Source of the DNA: Halobacterium sp. KA-4
GTDB lineage: Archaea > Halobacteriota > Halobacteria > Halobacteriales > Halobacteriaceae
Assembly (NCBI RefSeq): GCF_021028995.1
Contig: NZ_JAJJZG010000005.1
Span: forward strand, 124,001 to 188,000
Direction of reading: 5' to 3'
DNA length: 64,000 bases
The notes under the pieces were generated by a model. It made no database searches. It saw only the letters and a list, made by a program, of their open reading frames with translations, and was not told the origin of the DNA. A program made the position numbers and the translations under genes. Below, piece after piece: positions 44,620-52,116 of this stretch (positions within the stretch are counted from its first letter, which is position 1; the number at the start of each line of letters is the position of its first letter).

Positions 44620-44634
44620 TTGGATATCCAACTA
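44617..44634. promoter_or_regulatory. Perfect 18-bp palindrome upstream of sod
   Basis: TAGTTGGATATCCAACTA reads identically on both strands. Its first three bases are the stop codon of the cysteine synthase gene, and it ends 53 nt before the sod ATG, next to a TAAAAC box. A likely operator for a metal- or redox-responsive repressor. Confidence 0.55.
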
Positions 44635-44687
44635 AAACGCGCTTCCGGAAACCACCAAGAGGCAGGGCCACATTAGGGTAAATTGCA

Positions 44688-45290
44688 ATGGCTAACTACG
44701 AACTGCCGCCGCTTCCGTACGACTACGACGCACTCGAACCGCACGTCTCCGAGCAGGTGCTCACGTGGCATCACGACACGCACCATCAGGGCTACGTCAA
44801 CGGCTGGAACTCCGCCGAGGAAACCCTCGAAGCAAATCGTGAAGAGGGCGACTTCTCCTCCTCCGCCGGTGCCATCGGCAACGTCACGCACAACGGCTCC
44901 GGGCACATCCTCCACGACCTCTTCTGGCAGTCCATGAGCCCCGAGGGCGGCGACGAGCCCGAGGGCGACCTGCGAGCCCGCATCGAGGAGGACTTCGGGT
45001 CCTACGACGCCTGGAAGGGCGAATTCGAGGCTGCAGCCTCCGCCGCCGGTGGCTGGGCGCTCCTCGTCTACGACAGCCACTCCGAGCAGCTGCGCAACGT
45101 CGTCGTCGACAAGCACGACAAGGGCGCACTCTGGGGGTCGCACCCGATTCTGGCGCTGGACGTCTGGGAGCACTCGTACTACTACGACTACGGTCCCGCC
45201 CGCGGCGACTTCATCGAGAACTTCTTCGAGGTCGTCGACTGGGAGGAGCCCGCAGCGCGCTACGCGGACCTCGTCGAGAAGTTCGAGTAA
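44688..45290 (+). CDS. sod: Superoxide dismutase (Mn/Fe type)
   Basis: 200 residues. Metal ligands are all present: H in LTWHHDTHHQGYV, H in SGHILHDLFW, and D and H in LALDVWEHSYYYDYG. It matches the haloarchaeal Mn-SOD family. Disproportionates superoxide in the cytoplasm. ATG 44688 (MANYELPPLPYDYDALEPH). The 18-bp palindrome upstream suggests repression by a metal sensor. Confidence 0.96.
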   Translation: MANYELPPLPYDYDALEPHVSEQVLTWHHDTHHQGYVNGWNSAEETLEANREEGDFSSSAGAIGNVTHNGSGHILHDLFWQSMSPEGGDEPEGDLRARIEEDFGSYDAWKGEFEAAASAAGGWALLVYDSHSEQLRNVVVDKHDKGALWGSHPILALDVWEHSYYYDYGPARGDFIENFFEVVDWEEPAARYADLVEKFE

Positions 45291-45386
45291 CACGACATTC
45301 GACCGTCGGCCCTACGACTCGGCATCCGGGCCGCTCGTCGGCCCGCCCCTGAAGGCTTTTATCGATTCCCCGTTTCGGTTCGCGCG

Positions 45387-45983
45387 ATGCCCTCCAGACG
45401 CCGTCTGCTCGGCCTCGTAGCCGCCGGTACGCTCCCGTTCGCCGGCTGCCTCTCCGCGCCGAGCGACGCAGACCGAACGACCACCGAGCCCTCGACGCCC
45501 AGCACTACCACCGAACGTGAGCCGGTTCGTGGCGGTGCTGCCGAGGCTTCGGTCGAGCGCACAATTACGGACGAAGAATACCAGTACGTCGAATCCAACG
45601 ACACCGTCCGGTATCCGGCGACGATGGCCGGCGACGAGGTCGTCGAGTACGACTACGAGCCGTTCGAGGAGTGGGGCCACATCCAGGGCGCGTCAGTCGC
45701 GGCCGAGTATCTCCGCTCGCTGCTGGACCAACGGCTCCCGGAAGCCGAGACACTGAGCGTCCCGGTCAGCAGTCGGGGTGAACAGGACGGCCTCCGGCTG
45801 GTCGCAGCACTGACGACCCACCTCGCCCGCGACGGCGACGTGCTCTCCGAACCGTCGGTGTCCCGCTACGAGGTCATCAGGGCGACCCCGCACACCGTCG
45901 ACGCTACGATTCACTTCGCAGGACGAACCTACACAGACCGGTACCCGGTGTACGTCGAGGAACGGACCATCCAGAACGAGTAG
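45387..45983 (+). CDS. Secreted lipoprotein of unknown function
   Basis: 198 residues. The twin-arginine-like start MPSRRRLLGLVAAG and lipobox (LPFAGC) indicate a Tat lipoprotein. A Thr/Ser-rich linker (TTTEPSTPSTTTE) follows, then an acidic domain without a recognisable motif. A GCTTTTATC box is about 28 nt upstream. Unrecognised family. Confidence 0.7.
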   Translation: MPSRRRLLGLVAAGTLPFAGCLSAPSDADRTTTEPSTPSTTTEREPVRGGAAEASVERTITDEEYQYVESNDTVRYPATMAGDEVVEYDYEPFEEWGHIQGASVAAEYLRSLLDQRLPEAETLSVPVSSRGEQDGLRLVAALTTHLARDGDVLSEPSVSRYEVIRATPHTVDATIHFAGRTYTDRYPVYVEERTIQNE

Positions 45984-45986
45984 TCG

Positions 45987-46214
45987 TCACCCCGTCAGTT
46001 CGACGAGGGACAACAGCAGGTCAGGGACGACGGCGAGCACGACGCCCATGACGAGGAGAATCGCGGGGAGCCACAGCAGTCCCGCATCGCCGAGCAGCCA
46101 CAGCCCCAGTCCCGCGAGCACGAGTACGAGGCCGAGCAGTCGGAACAACCAGACGAACACGCCTTCGAAGCCCGAGTCAGCCGCGAGTTCGACGACTTCG
46201 AGGACTTCGTCCAT
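45987..46214 (-). CDS. Small two-segment membrane protein
   Basis: 75 residues from ATG 46214 (MDEVLEVVELAADSG), with two hydrophobic helices (LFRLLGLVLVLAGLGLWLLG and LLWLPAILLVMGVVLAVVP). Unrecognised. It lies after the two-domain halocyanin gene on the same strand, 51 nt downstream. Confidence 0.65.
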   Translation of the reverse strand: MDEVLEVVELAADSGFEGVFVWLFRLLGLVLVLAGLGLWLLGDAGLLWLPAILLVMGVVLAVVPDLLLSLVELTG

Positions 46215-46265
46215 ACGCGAAACCGTCGCCACGAAGCCACTTATGCGGCGTGGCCCAGCGAACCG

Positions 46266-47282
46266 TCAGCGGCGGTTCGACGGCGACGACGAGGATTTCT
46301 TCGCGCGCAGCGCGAACGGCGACAGCAGGCCGCCGACGAGCGCGCCCGCGAACGCGAGCACGCCGATGTCGGAGTTCGTTAGCCCGCCACCGCCTCCGCC
46401 ACCGCTGTTGCTCGCGCTGCCGCCGCTACCGACGACGACTGCGCCCTTCATCCCCATCGTCCGGTGGGGGTTACAGTAGTACTTCGAGATGCCCTCGCTG
46501 TCGTACGTCTGCGTGAACGTGAACCCGGACTCGTTGGTGAGTTCGCTCTCGTAGCTGCCGTCCTCGGCGACGACGTTGTGGGTACCGTTTACCCACTCGA
46601 AGGTCACCGTCGTGCCGGGGTCGACGCGAATCGCGGCAGGACCGAACCCGTACGGGCCGCCGTTGGCATCCGTGCCGACCTCGACGGTGACCTCCGAGTT
46701 TCCGGTTTTGTCCACGACACCGTCGAAGTTCTCGACGCCCTCGAACCAGCCCTCGAAGTCGACCTGCTGGCTGCTCGACCCAGAGTCCTCCGAGGACCCA
46801 CTAGAGGACGACGCGCCGACGTCGACGTCCCCGACGACGACCGCGCCCTTCATCCCCATCGTCTTGTGCGGCGTACACGCGTACCGCGTCACGCCCTCCT
46901 CCTGGAACGTCTGGGTGAACGTGAACCCAGTCTCGTTCGTGAGTTCACTCTCGAAACTGCCGTCTTCGGCGGCGACGTTGTGCGACCCCTCGACCCACTC
47001 CCACGTCACCGTGGTGCCGGGGTCGACCCGGATGGCCGCGGGGCCGAAGCCGTACGGGCCGTTGTTGGCTTCGACGCCGACCTCGACAGTTACCTCGGAC
47101 TGCCCGGTCTTGTCGACGACCCCGTCGTAGTTGCTGACGCCCTCGAACCACGACTGGAGGTCAGCGTCCTGCGCGAGCGCGGAGCCGCTGAACGCCGCGC
47201 CTGTGGCTGCCGCCGCGCCCGCCGCAGCCGTCGTCTTCAGCACGCTGCGCCTCGTGACCGTGGGAATGTCGTTGGGTATCAT
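46266..47282 (-). CDS. Two-domain halocyanin with C-terminal membrane anchor
   Basis: 338 residues. Tat signal (TRRSVLKTTAAAG), then two tandem halocyanin domains with complete type I copper sites: H in GSHNVAAEDG with C/H/M in YACTPHKTMGM, and H in GTHNVVAEDG with C/H/M in YYCNPHRTMGM. A Ser-rich linker joins them. A Gly run and a single membrane helix with a basic tail (LRAKK) end it. It could relay electrons between two partners. The multicopper oxidase ends 9 nt upstream, so the two are co-transcribed and it probably donates to it or to NirK. Confidence 0.9.
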   Translation of the reverse strand: MIPNDIPTVTRRSVLKTTAAAGAAAATGAAFSGSALAQDADLQSWFEGVSNYDGVVDKTGQSEVTVEVGVEANNGPYGFGPAAIRVDPGTTVTWEWVEGSHNVAAEDGSFESELTNETGFTFTQTFQEEGVTRYACTPHKTMGMKGAVVVGDVDVGASSSSGSSEDSGSSSQQVDFEGWFEGVENFDGVVDKTGNSEVTVEVGTDANGGPYGFGPAAIRVDPGTTVTFEWVNGTHNVVAEDGSYESELTNESGFTFTQTYDSEGISKYYCNPHRTMGMKGAVVVGSGGSASNSGGGGGGGLTNSDIGVLAFAGALVGGLLSPFALRAKKSSSSPSNRR

Positions 47283-47291
47283 GGTCCTGAG

Positions 47292-48440
47292 TTACGCTTC
47301 GTAGCCCGCGTACTCCATCAGTTGGGCGAAGATGTCCGTGTCCATCGCGTCCCGGTAGACGATGCCCGAAAGCATGCCGCCGGGGTAGTACGAGCCGTTC
47401 ATCACGTGGTTGACCTTGTGGCAGTGCATCAGGTAGATGCCGGGCTCGGCGTCCGCCTCGAACTCGATGGTGTGGCGCTCGGCGGGCGCGATGTTCGTGA
47501 TGTCCATCTCGTGCTGGGCGGCCTCGGGAATCTGCCCGCCGTCTTTCTCTATCCGCCGGAAGCGGTGGTTGTGGAGGTGCAGCGGGTGGTTCATGTAGCC
47601 GCCGTTGACGAAGTGGATGCGCACCGTGTCGCCCTGGTCGACTATGATGGGCGAGCCGTCCTCGGGGTGGAGCGTTCGCGGCGCGGCCTTCCCGTTGACC
47701 GTGAACACGTCCGGGCTGCGCGTGCGTGGACTGTAGGAGACGTCCTCGCCGGCCATCTTCCGGTTGAGCCGGGAGTCCCAGTCCTTGACGGTCATGAAGT
47801 ACTCCTTGTCCGCGGGCTCGTAGCCCTCGGGGTCGACGCGGAAGATGCCGTACATCCCCATGTCGATGTGGCGGTGGGTCTGGTAGTGGCAGTGGTAGAC
47901 GTGCGTGCCGGGGACGTTGGCGGGAATCGTGTACGTGTGCTTCTCGCCGGGGTCGACGCGAATGCCCGTAGTCGTCGGGACGCCGTCGTCTTTCCAGGCC
48001 TTCTGCGTGCCGTGGAAGTGCAGCGTGTGCGGGCGCTTGCCCTCGGTGTTGTCGAGCGTGACCTCGATGTCCTCACCTTCCTCTGTCCGGACGATGGGGC
48101 CGGGGACGCTCGGGTCGCCGTCCTCGGTCGCGAACGCCCACACGCGGGGGAGTTCGACGGGGCCCCCCATCGAGTCGAGGGGGTGGGCCTGGTGGACCGC
48201 CGGCACGCTCTTTAGCGTCACCTGGTTGCCCTGTTCGGTCGCGTCGACGACTTCCGGCGGGCTCGTCGTCGGGAGGTTCGACTGCGAGGCCTGCTGGCTA
48301 GGAGTCGTGTTCGTCACGCTAGAACCCTGCTCGGCGGGAGCAGTACAGCCGGCGAGCGCGGCGACGCTCGTGCCGCCCGTCGCCGCGATGAATTCGCGCC
48401 GCGAGATGCCGGAACCGGGTGCGCCAATACGGTCACTCAT
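47292..48440 (-). CDS. Two-domain multicopper oxidase (Tat lipoprotein)
   Basis: 382 residues. Tat motif SRREFIAATG, lipobox LAGC. Domain 1 holds a complete type 1 site (H183-C184-H185...H189, M194 in HCHYQTHRHIDM) and type 2/3 histidines (LHFHG). Domain 2 has HPLHLHNH and HCHKVNH (H339, C340, H341, H345) but lacks a methionine at the usual axial position. The fold is like the two-domain laccases and differs from NirK. Co-transcribed with the two-domain halocyanin. Regulatory palindromes lie upstream. Confidence 0.87.
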   Translation of the reverse strand: MSDRIGAPGSGISRREFIAATGGTSVAALAGCTAPAEQGSSVTNTTPSQQASQSNLPTTSPPEVVDATEQGNQVTLKSVPAVHQAHPLDSMGGPVELPRVWAFATEDGDPSVPGPIVRTEEGEDIEVTLDNTEGKRPHTLHFHGTQKAWKDDGVPTTTGIRVDPGEKHTYTIPANVPGTHVYHCHYQTHRHIDMGMYGIFRVDPEGYEPADKEYFMTVKDWDSRLNRKMAGEDVSYSPRTRSPDVFTVNGKAAPRTLHPEDGSPIIVDQGDTVRIHFVNGGYMNHPLHLHNHRFRRIEKDGGQIPEAAQHEMDITNIAPAERHTIEFEADAEPGIYLMHCHKVNHVMNGSYYPGGMLSGIVYRDAMDTDIFAQLMEYAGYEA

Positions 48441-48506
48441 GGGTACACCTCAGCGTAGACAGTCCCCGGTAAAGCCCGGGTCGGTGATTCCCGGGACCGG
48501 GAAACA

Positions 48507-48525
48507 GTTCCCAGTTGTTGGGAAA
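48507..48525. promoter_or_regulatory. TTCCCA-N5-TGGGAA inverted repeat in the divergent promoter
   Basis: GTTCCCAGTTGTTGGGAAA has perfect 6-bp arms (48508-48513 and 48519-48524). A similar element is at 50163-50181 before the radical SAM partner gene. Confidence 0.5.
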
Positions 48526-48529
48526 GTGC

Positions 48530-48541
48530 CGAACATATTCG
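48530..48541. promoter_or_regulatory. GAAC-type palindrome before the multicopper oxidase
   Basis: CGAACATATTCG. Its 14-mer window ends 88 nt before the oxidase ATG on the minus strand, equal to the qNOR arrangement. Confidence 0.55.
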
Positions 48542-48554
48542 ACCCACTAAGTGG

Positions 48555-48568
48555 TAGAACATGTTCGG
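48555..48568. promoter_or_regulatory. GAAC-type palindrome before the ArsR-like gene
   Basis: TAGAACATGTTCGG with a perfect GAACATGTTC core, ending 38 nt before the ATG at 48607. Confidence 0.6.
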
Positions 48569-48606
48569 CCGTCGGCCTACCCTCGTCGCGGCCCGAGTAG
48601 TCGGTG

Positions 48607-48975
48607 ATGCAGACCAACGTCGACCAGACGGACGCCGACGCGCGGCTCCGCGGCCCCTTCGAAGCCGTCGAGGAAACCGACCCTGCGGCCGTCCTCGACG
48701 CGCTCACCGACCCACTCTGTCGGCGCGTCCTCGGCTGCGCCAGCGAGCCCGTGACCGCCAGCGAAGTCGCCGACGCCGCGGACCTCTCGCTGTCCTCGAC
48801 GTACCGGAAACTCCACACGCTCTCGGACGCCGGGCTCCTGGAAACGCAGACCGAACTCCGGGAAGACGGCTACCACACGACCCGCTACCGGGCGACGCTC
48901 GAAGAAGCGACCATCCGGCTCGGCGAGGACAACGACATCCACGTCTCCCTCGACCGCACCGAGGAACGGGAGTAA
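48607..48975 (+). CDS. Winged-helix transcriptional regulator (ArsR-like)
   Basis: 122 residues. The HTH region is TDPLCRRVLGCASEPVTASEVADAADLSLSSTYRKLHTLSDAGLLETQ, followed by a wing (LREDGYHTTRYRATL). No metal-sensing cysteine cluster is visible except C in RRVLGCA. It is divergent from the multicopper oxidase with three palindromes in between, and abuts the AhbD-like gene tail to tail. ATG 48607 is favoured by the palindrome spacing; a GTG 3 nt upstream is possible. Confidence 0.85.
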   Translation: MQTNVDQTDADARLRGPFEAVEETDPAAVLDALTDPLCRRVLGCASEPVTASEVADAADLSLSSTYRKLHTLSDAGLLETQTELREDGYHTTRYRATLEEATIRLGEDNDIHVSLDRTEERE

Positions 48976-50058
48976 CTAGTCGTCCGCTGGGCCCGCCTGT
49001 CGGTCCGGCAGCGGCCCGTCGTACTCTTCCGGGACGTACGGACACAGCGGGTCGCTCGCCATCGGGTCGCCGGTCACCGCGTACGCCCGCGACCGGCTGC
49101 CGCCGCAGACGTGGCGGAACGAGCACGCGCCACACTTCCCCTGCAGGTCGTCTTTTCGTCGGAGCGTCTCGAAGAGGTCGCTGTTCCGGTAGACGTCCAC
49201 GACGGACTGCTCGCGGACGTTTCCTCCTGACTCGGGGAGGAACCCCGAGGGGTAGACCTCGCCGGTGTGACTGACGAACGCGAACCCGTCGCCGGCGGTG
49301 ATGCCGCCACGTCGCTGCGGGCCACCCCCGCCGCGTTCCTGTGCTGCTTGGGCGCGCACGCGACGGAAGTGCGGGGCTTCCGTGGTCTTCACACCGAACT
49401 CCTCCTCGCGGGACACCTCGTCGAGGAACGCCATCACGTCCTCGGCGCGCGCCGGGGAAATCGGGTCGAGGACGCGGCCGCGACCCACGGGTACGAGGAA
49501 GAACACGCTCCACAGCACCGCACCCAACTCCCGGACGAGGTCACGGATGGCCGGCAAGTCGTCGGCGGTCTGCGAACAGACCGTCGTGTTGACTTGCAGC
49601 GGCACACCCGCCTCGCGGGCGTCGCGTGCTGCGCGGACGGTTTCCTCGAAGCTCCCGGCTTCCCCACGGAACGAATCGTGTGATTCCGGCGTCGCGCCGT
49701 CGATGCTGACGGCGAGTTGTTTCACGCCAGCGTCCGCGAGCGCCTGGACGGCCTCCGTCGAGAGCGAGCGCGTCCCGCTCGGAGTGACCGTCATGCGGAG
49801 GCCGATGTCCGTGCCGTACTCCACCAAGTCGACGGTGTCGTCGCGCGCGAGCGGGTCGCCCCCGGAGAGCACGACGAGCTGACCGTCGCCGAAGCGACGG
49901 ACGTCGTCGAGCAGTGCCTTCCCCTCCGCTGTGGTGAGCTCGTCCGGGTGGCGATTCGGCGTCGCGTCGGCCCGACAGTGCTCGCACGCGAGTTCGCACG
50001 CCTGCGTCACTTCCCAGATGAGCACGAACGGGCGCTCGTCGGTGTCTACTGGCGTCAT
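48976..50058 (-). CDS. Radical SAM/SPASM protein, AhbD-like (heme b synthase candidate)
   Basis: 360 residues. The radical SAM motif is C21-x3-C25-x2-C28 (WEVTQACELACEHCRAD), and the C-terminal SPASM-type cysteines are in CGACSFRHVCGG and LCPYVP. The sequence is close to AhbD, which decarboxylates Fe-coproporphyrin III to heme b in the siroheme-dependent pathway, and to haloarchaeal TIGR04053 proteins (names from memory). A partner and AhbC-like gene are divergent. ATG 50058 (MTPVDTDERPFVL). Fits heme supply for qNOR and cytochromes. Confidence 0.75.
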   Translation of the reverse strand: MTPVDTDERPFVLIWEVTQACELACEHCRADATPNRHPDELTTAEGKALLDDVRRFGDGQLVVLSGGDPLARDDTVDLVEYGTDIGLRMTVTPSGTRSLSTEAVQALADAGVKQLAVSIDGATPESHDSFRGEAGSFEETVRAARDAREAGVPLQVNTTVCSQTADDLPAIRDLVRELGAVLWSVFFLVPVGRGRVLDPISPARAEDVMAFLDEVSREEEFGVKTTEAPHFRRVRAQAAQERGGGGPQRRGGITAGDGFAFVSHTGEVYPSGFLPESGGNVREQSVVDVYRNSDLFETLRRKDDLQGKCGACSFRHVCGGSRSRAYAVTGDPMASDPLCPYVPEEYDGPLPDRQAGPADD

Positions 50059-50162
50059 CGTTACAATCGAGGCGGCGATTGGGCAGGTGACAGGCCAGGT
50101 CCCACACGGTGGCGCCGCCTCACGTGGAGCGACGACCGGCCAGGACTTTGTTCGGCGTGTCG

Positions 50163-50181
50163 GTTCCCAGTGTTCGGGAAC
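50163..50181. promoter_or_regulatory. Inverted repeat upstream of the radical SAM partner gene
   Basis: GTTCCCAGTGTTCGGGAAC: outer arms GTTCCC/GGGAAC, with GTGTTCGG matching the right half of the regulon palindrome (this half ends 44 nt before the ATG at 50222). It sits just upstream of the ACCTTTTGC box. Confidence 0.5.
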
Positions 50182-50221
50182 GTCCGTGGGCACCTTTTGC
50201 ACGGAGGCGCTAGCCGACGAC

Positions 50222-50485
50222 ATGGACCCAGAGGACCGAACGCGGGTGCGCGACGCGCCTCGGTCGGCGACTGGCCGCGAGTGGGAGGTGTTCGTGCGCG
50301 AGGACGCCGACGGCGCACTACAGCACGTCGGCAGCGTCACTGCGGGCGACGCAGACGCCGCCCACGACCGCGCTAGCGACCTGTTCGGCTGGACCGCACG
50401 CGATGTCTGGCTCTGTCCCGCCGACGAGACGCGCCGCTACACCGCACACACGCTCGGCGAGCCCGCCGGAGGTGAGTCGGCGTGA
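50222..50485 (+). CDS. Small PaaB-like protein partnered with radical SAM enzymes (Htur_1727-type)
   Basis: 87 residues. REWEVFVREDADGALQHVGSV and SDLFGWTARDVWLCPADETRRY resemble PaaB, the small subunit of phenylacetyl-CoA epoxidase, and the family I recall as Htur_1727, an rSAM-partnered candidate peptide in haloarchaea. It is the first gene of a unit with AhbC: GTGA overlap at 50482-50485. An ACCTTTTGC box lies about 28 nt upstream. It could be a substrate, chaperone or accessory subunit of the two radical SAM enzymes; no core peptide can be identified. Confidence 0.7.
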   Translation: MDPEDRTRVRDAPRSATGREWEVFVREDADGALQHVGSVTAGDADAAHDRASDLFGWTARDVWLCPADETRRYTAHTLGEPAGGESA

Positions 50486-51702
50486 TTTCCGTCAGCAAGC
50501 TGCTCTGCGGGCTGGACGCGGAGAGCGACGGCCTGCGCTACGACGCCGCCGCCGACTCCAGCCGCGATCAGATTACCGAGCAGAAACAGCAGCGCCCGGT
50601 GGTCGTCTGGAACCTCACCAAGCAGTGCAACCTCTACTGTTCGCACTGCTACGCGGCCGCCGACACCGAGACGGCTCCCGGCGAACTCTCCACCGCGGAG
50701 GGCAAGCACCTGCTCGACGACCTCGCCGACTTCGGCATCCCCGTCGTGCTGTTCTCGGGGGGCGAGCCGCTCGTCCGCGACGACCTCGAAGAACTCGTCG
50801 CGTACGCCGCGGACCGCGGCATCCGTCCGGTGCTCTCGACGAACGGCACCCTTCTGACCGAGGAGCGCGCCGAGTCGCTCCGCGAAGCGGGCTTGCAGTA
50901 CGCGGGCGTCTCCGTAGACGGCCTCCCGGAGCGCAACGACGAGTTCCGCGGCGAGGAGGGGGCCTTCGACGCGGCCGTCCGCGGCATCGAGAACAGCCTC
51001 GACGCCGGCCTCAAGACCGGGCTTCGCTACACCATAACGGAGGCGAACGCGCCCGACCTCCCGGACGTCGTGGACCTGCTGCACGACGTCGGCGTCGACC
51101 GGTTCTGCTTCTACCACCTCGACTACGGCGGCCGCGGCGCCGACATCTCGAATCTCGACCTCTCGCCCGCGGACACCCGCGAGGCCGTGCGCACGGTCTG
51201 TGACCTGACCCGCGAGTACCACGAACAGGGCGAGGAAATCGAGACGCTACTCGTCGGGAACTACGCCGACGCCGGCTTCCTCGTGGAGTACGCCCGGGAG
51301 GAACTCGGCGACACGCAGGCCGACCGCATCCACCGCTACCTCGAAGCGAACGGCGGCGACCCGACCGGCGAGCGAATCGCGGACGTCGACTACCAGGGGA
51401 ACGTCCACCTGACGCAGTTCTGGCAGGGGTACTCGCTGGGGAACGTCCGCGACCGCCCGTTCAGCGAGCTCTGGAGCGACGAGACCAATCCGCTGCTTTC
51501 GGGCCTGCGCGACCGCGACGACCGACTCACTGGGAAGTGCGCGGGCTGCGGGTACCAGTCCATCTGCCGGGGCGGGTCGCGGCTGCGCGCTTTGAGCGCG
51601 GGCGGCCCCTTCGACCCGGACCCGAAGTGCTACCTCACCGAAGCCGAGCGTAGCGGCCCGGCTGACGCACCCGGTGGCTCCGGCGACGCACACGCGGACT
51701 GA
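50482..51702 (+). CDS. ahbC: Radical SAM/SPASM protein, AhbC-like (heme biosynthesis)
   Basis: 406 residues. The N-terminus MISVSKLLCGLDAESDGLRY is the AhbC/NirJ signature. The radical SAM motif is C49-x3-C53-x2-C56 (KQCNLYCSHCYA), and the SPASM cysteines are in KCAGCGYQSICRGG with a late C in KCYLTEAE. AhbC removes acetate side chains from 12,18-didecarboxysiroheme to give Fe-coproporphyrin III. GTG 50482 overlaps the partner gene by 4 nt, so translation is coupled. With the AhbD-like gene it forms the last two steps of siroheme-dependent heme synthesis. Confidence 0.78.
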   Translation: MISVSKLLCGLDAESDGLRYDAAADSSRDQITEQKQQRPVVVWNLTKQCNLYCSHCYAAADTETAPGELSTAEGKHLLDDLADFGIPVVLFSGGEPLVRDDLEELVAYAADRGIRPVLSTNGTLLTEERAESLREAGLQYAGVSVDGLPERNDEFRGEEGAFDAAVRGIENSLDAGLKTGLRYTITEANAPDLPDVVDLLHDVGVDRFCFYHLDYGGRGADISNLDLSPADTREAVRTVCDLTREYHEQGEEIETLLVGNYADAGFLVEYAREELGDTQADRIHRYLEANGGDPTGERIADVDYQGNVHLTQFWQGYSLGNVRDRPFSELWSDETNPLLSGLRDRDDRLTGKCAGCGYQSICRGGSRLRALSAGGPFDPDPKCYLTEAERSGPADAPGGSGDAHAD

Positions 51703-51755
51703 TTCGGCTGCCTCGCGCAACAAGACCTTTCGTCCTGTCGCCTGAATGGCTACTC

Positions 51756-52040
51756 ATGGCCGCCGCCAACAGCCGCCCTCCGACCCGTGACCGGTTCGTT
51801 GGACCAGCAGTGCTGGGCGCATTTCTACTCGCCGCCGGTCTCGTTGCGGTCGCTCCGCTCATCGAAGTACAACTCCTCCAAATCCCGGGCTACCTGCTCG
51901 TGGTCGGCTCCGACCTGATACAGAACTCCCTTTTCCCGAGACTCTCCGGATTGGCGTACTCGGTCTTCTTCGCGATGTACCTCTACGCCGTGGCCGTCGT
52001 AGCCGGGAATCTGTATCGGTGGGCGCTCTCTCCGAAGTAG
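51756..52040 (+). CDS. Small membrane protein
   Basis: 94 residues, with hydrophobic segments at about 16-38 (VLGAFLLAAGLVAVAPL) and 62-88 (LAYSVFFAMYLYAVAVVAGNLY), the second following VVGSDLIQNSLFPRLSG. Unrecognised. It follows ahbC by 53 nt in the same direction; a link to heme or electron transport is only positional. Confidence 0.65.
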   Translation: MAAANSRPPTRDRFVGPAVLGAFLLAAGLVAVAPLIEVQLLQIPGYLLVVGSDLIQNSLFPRLSGLAYSVFFAMYLYAVAVVAGNLYRWALSPK

Positions 52041-52116
52041 CGAATTCATCCCGCCGACCCTCCTCGACGGACTGCATTCACCAACGATTAACGTCCTACC
52101 GGTTCTGGCCGCACAC

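Noticed and set aside
47292..48440. Annotating the multicopper oxidase as a second NirK
   Set aside because: It has laccase-type HCHxxxH motifs and HxH pairs, and lacks the NirK arrangement HCAVPNMDYHISSGM seen at 54303-55376.
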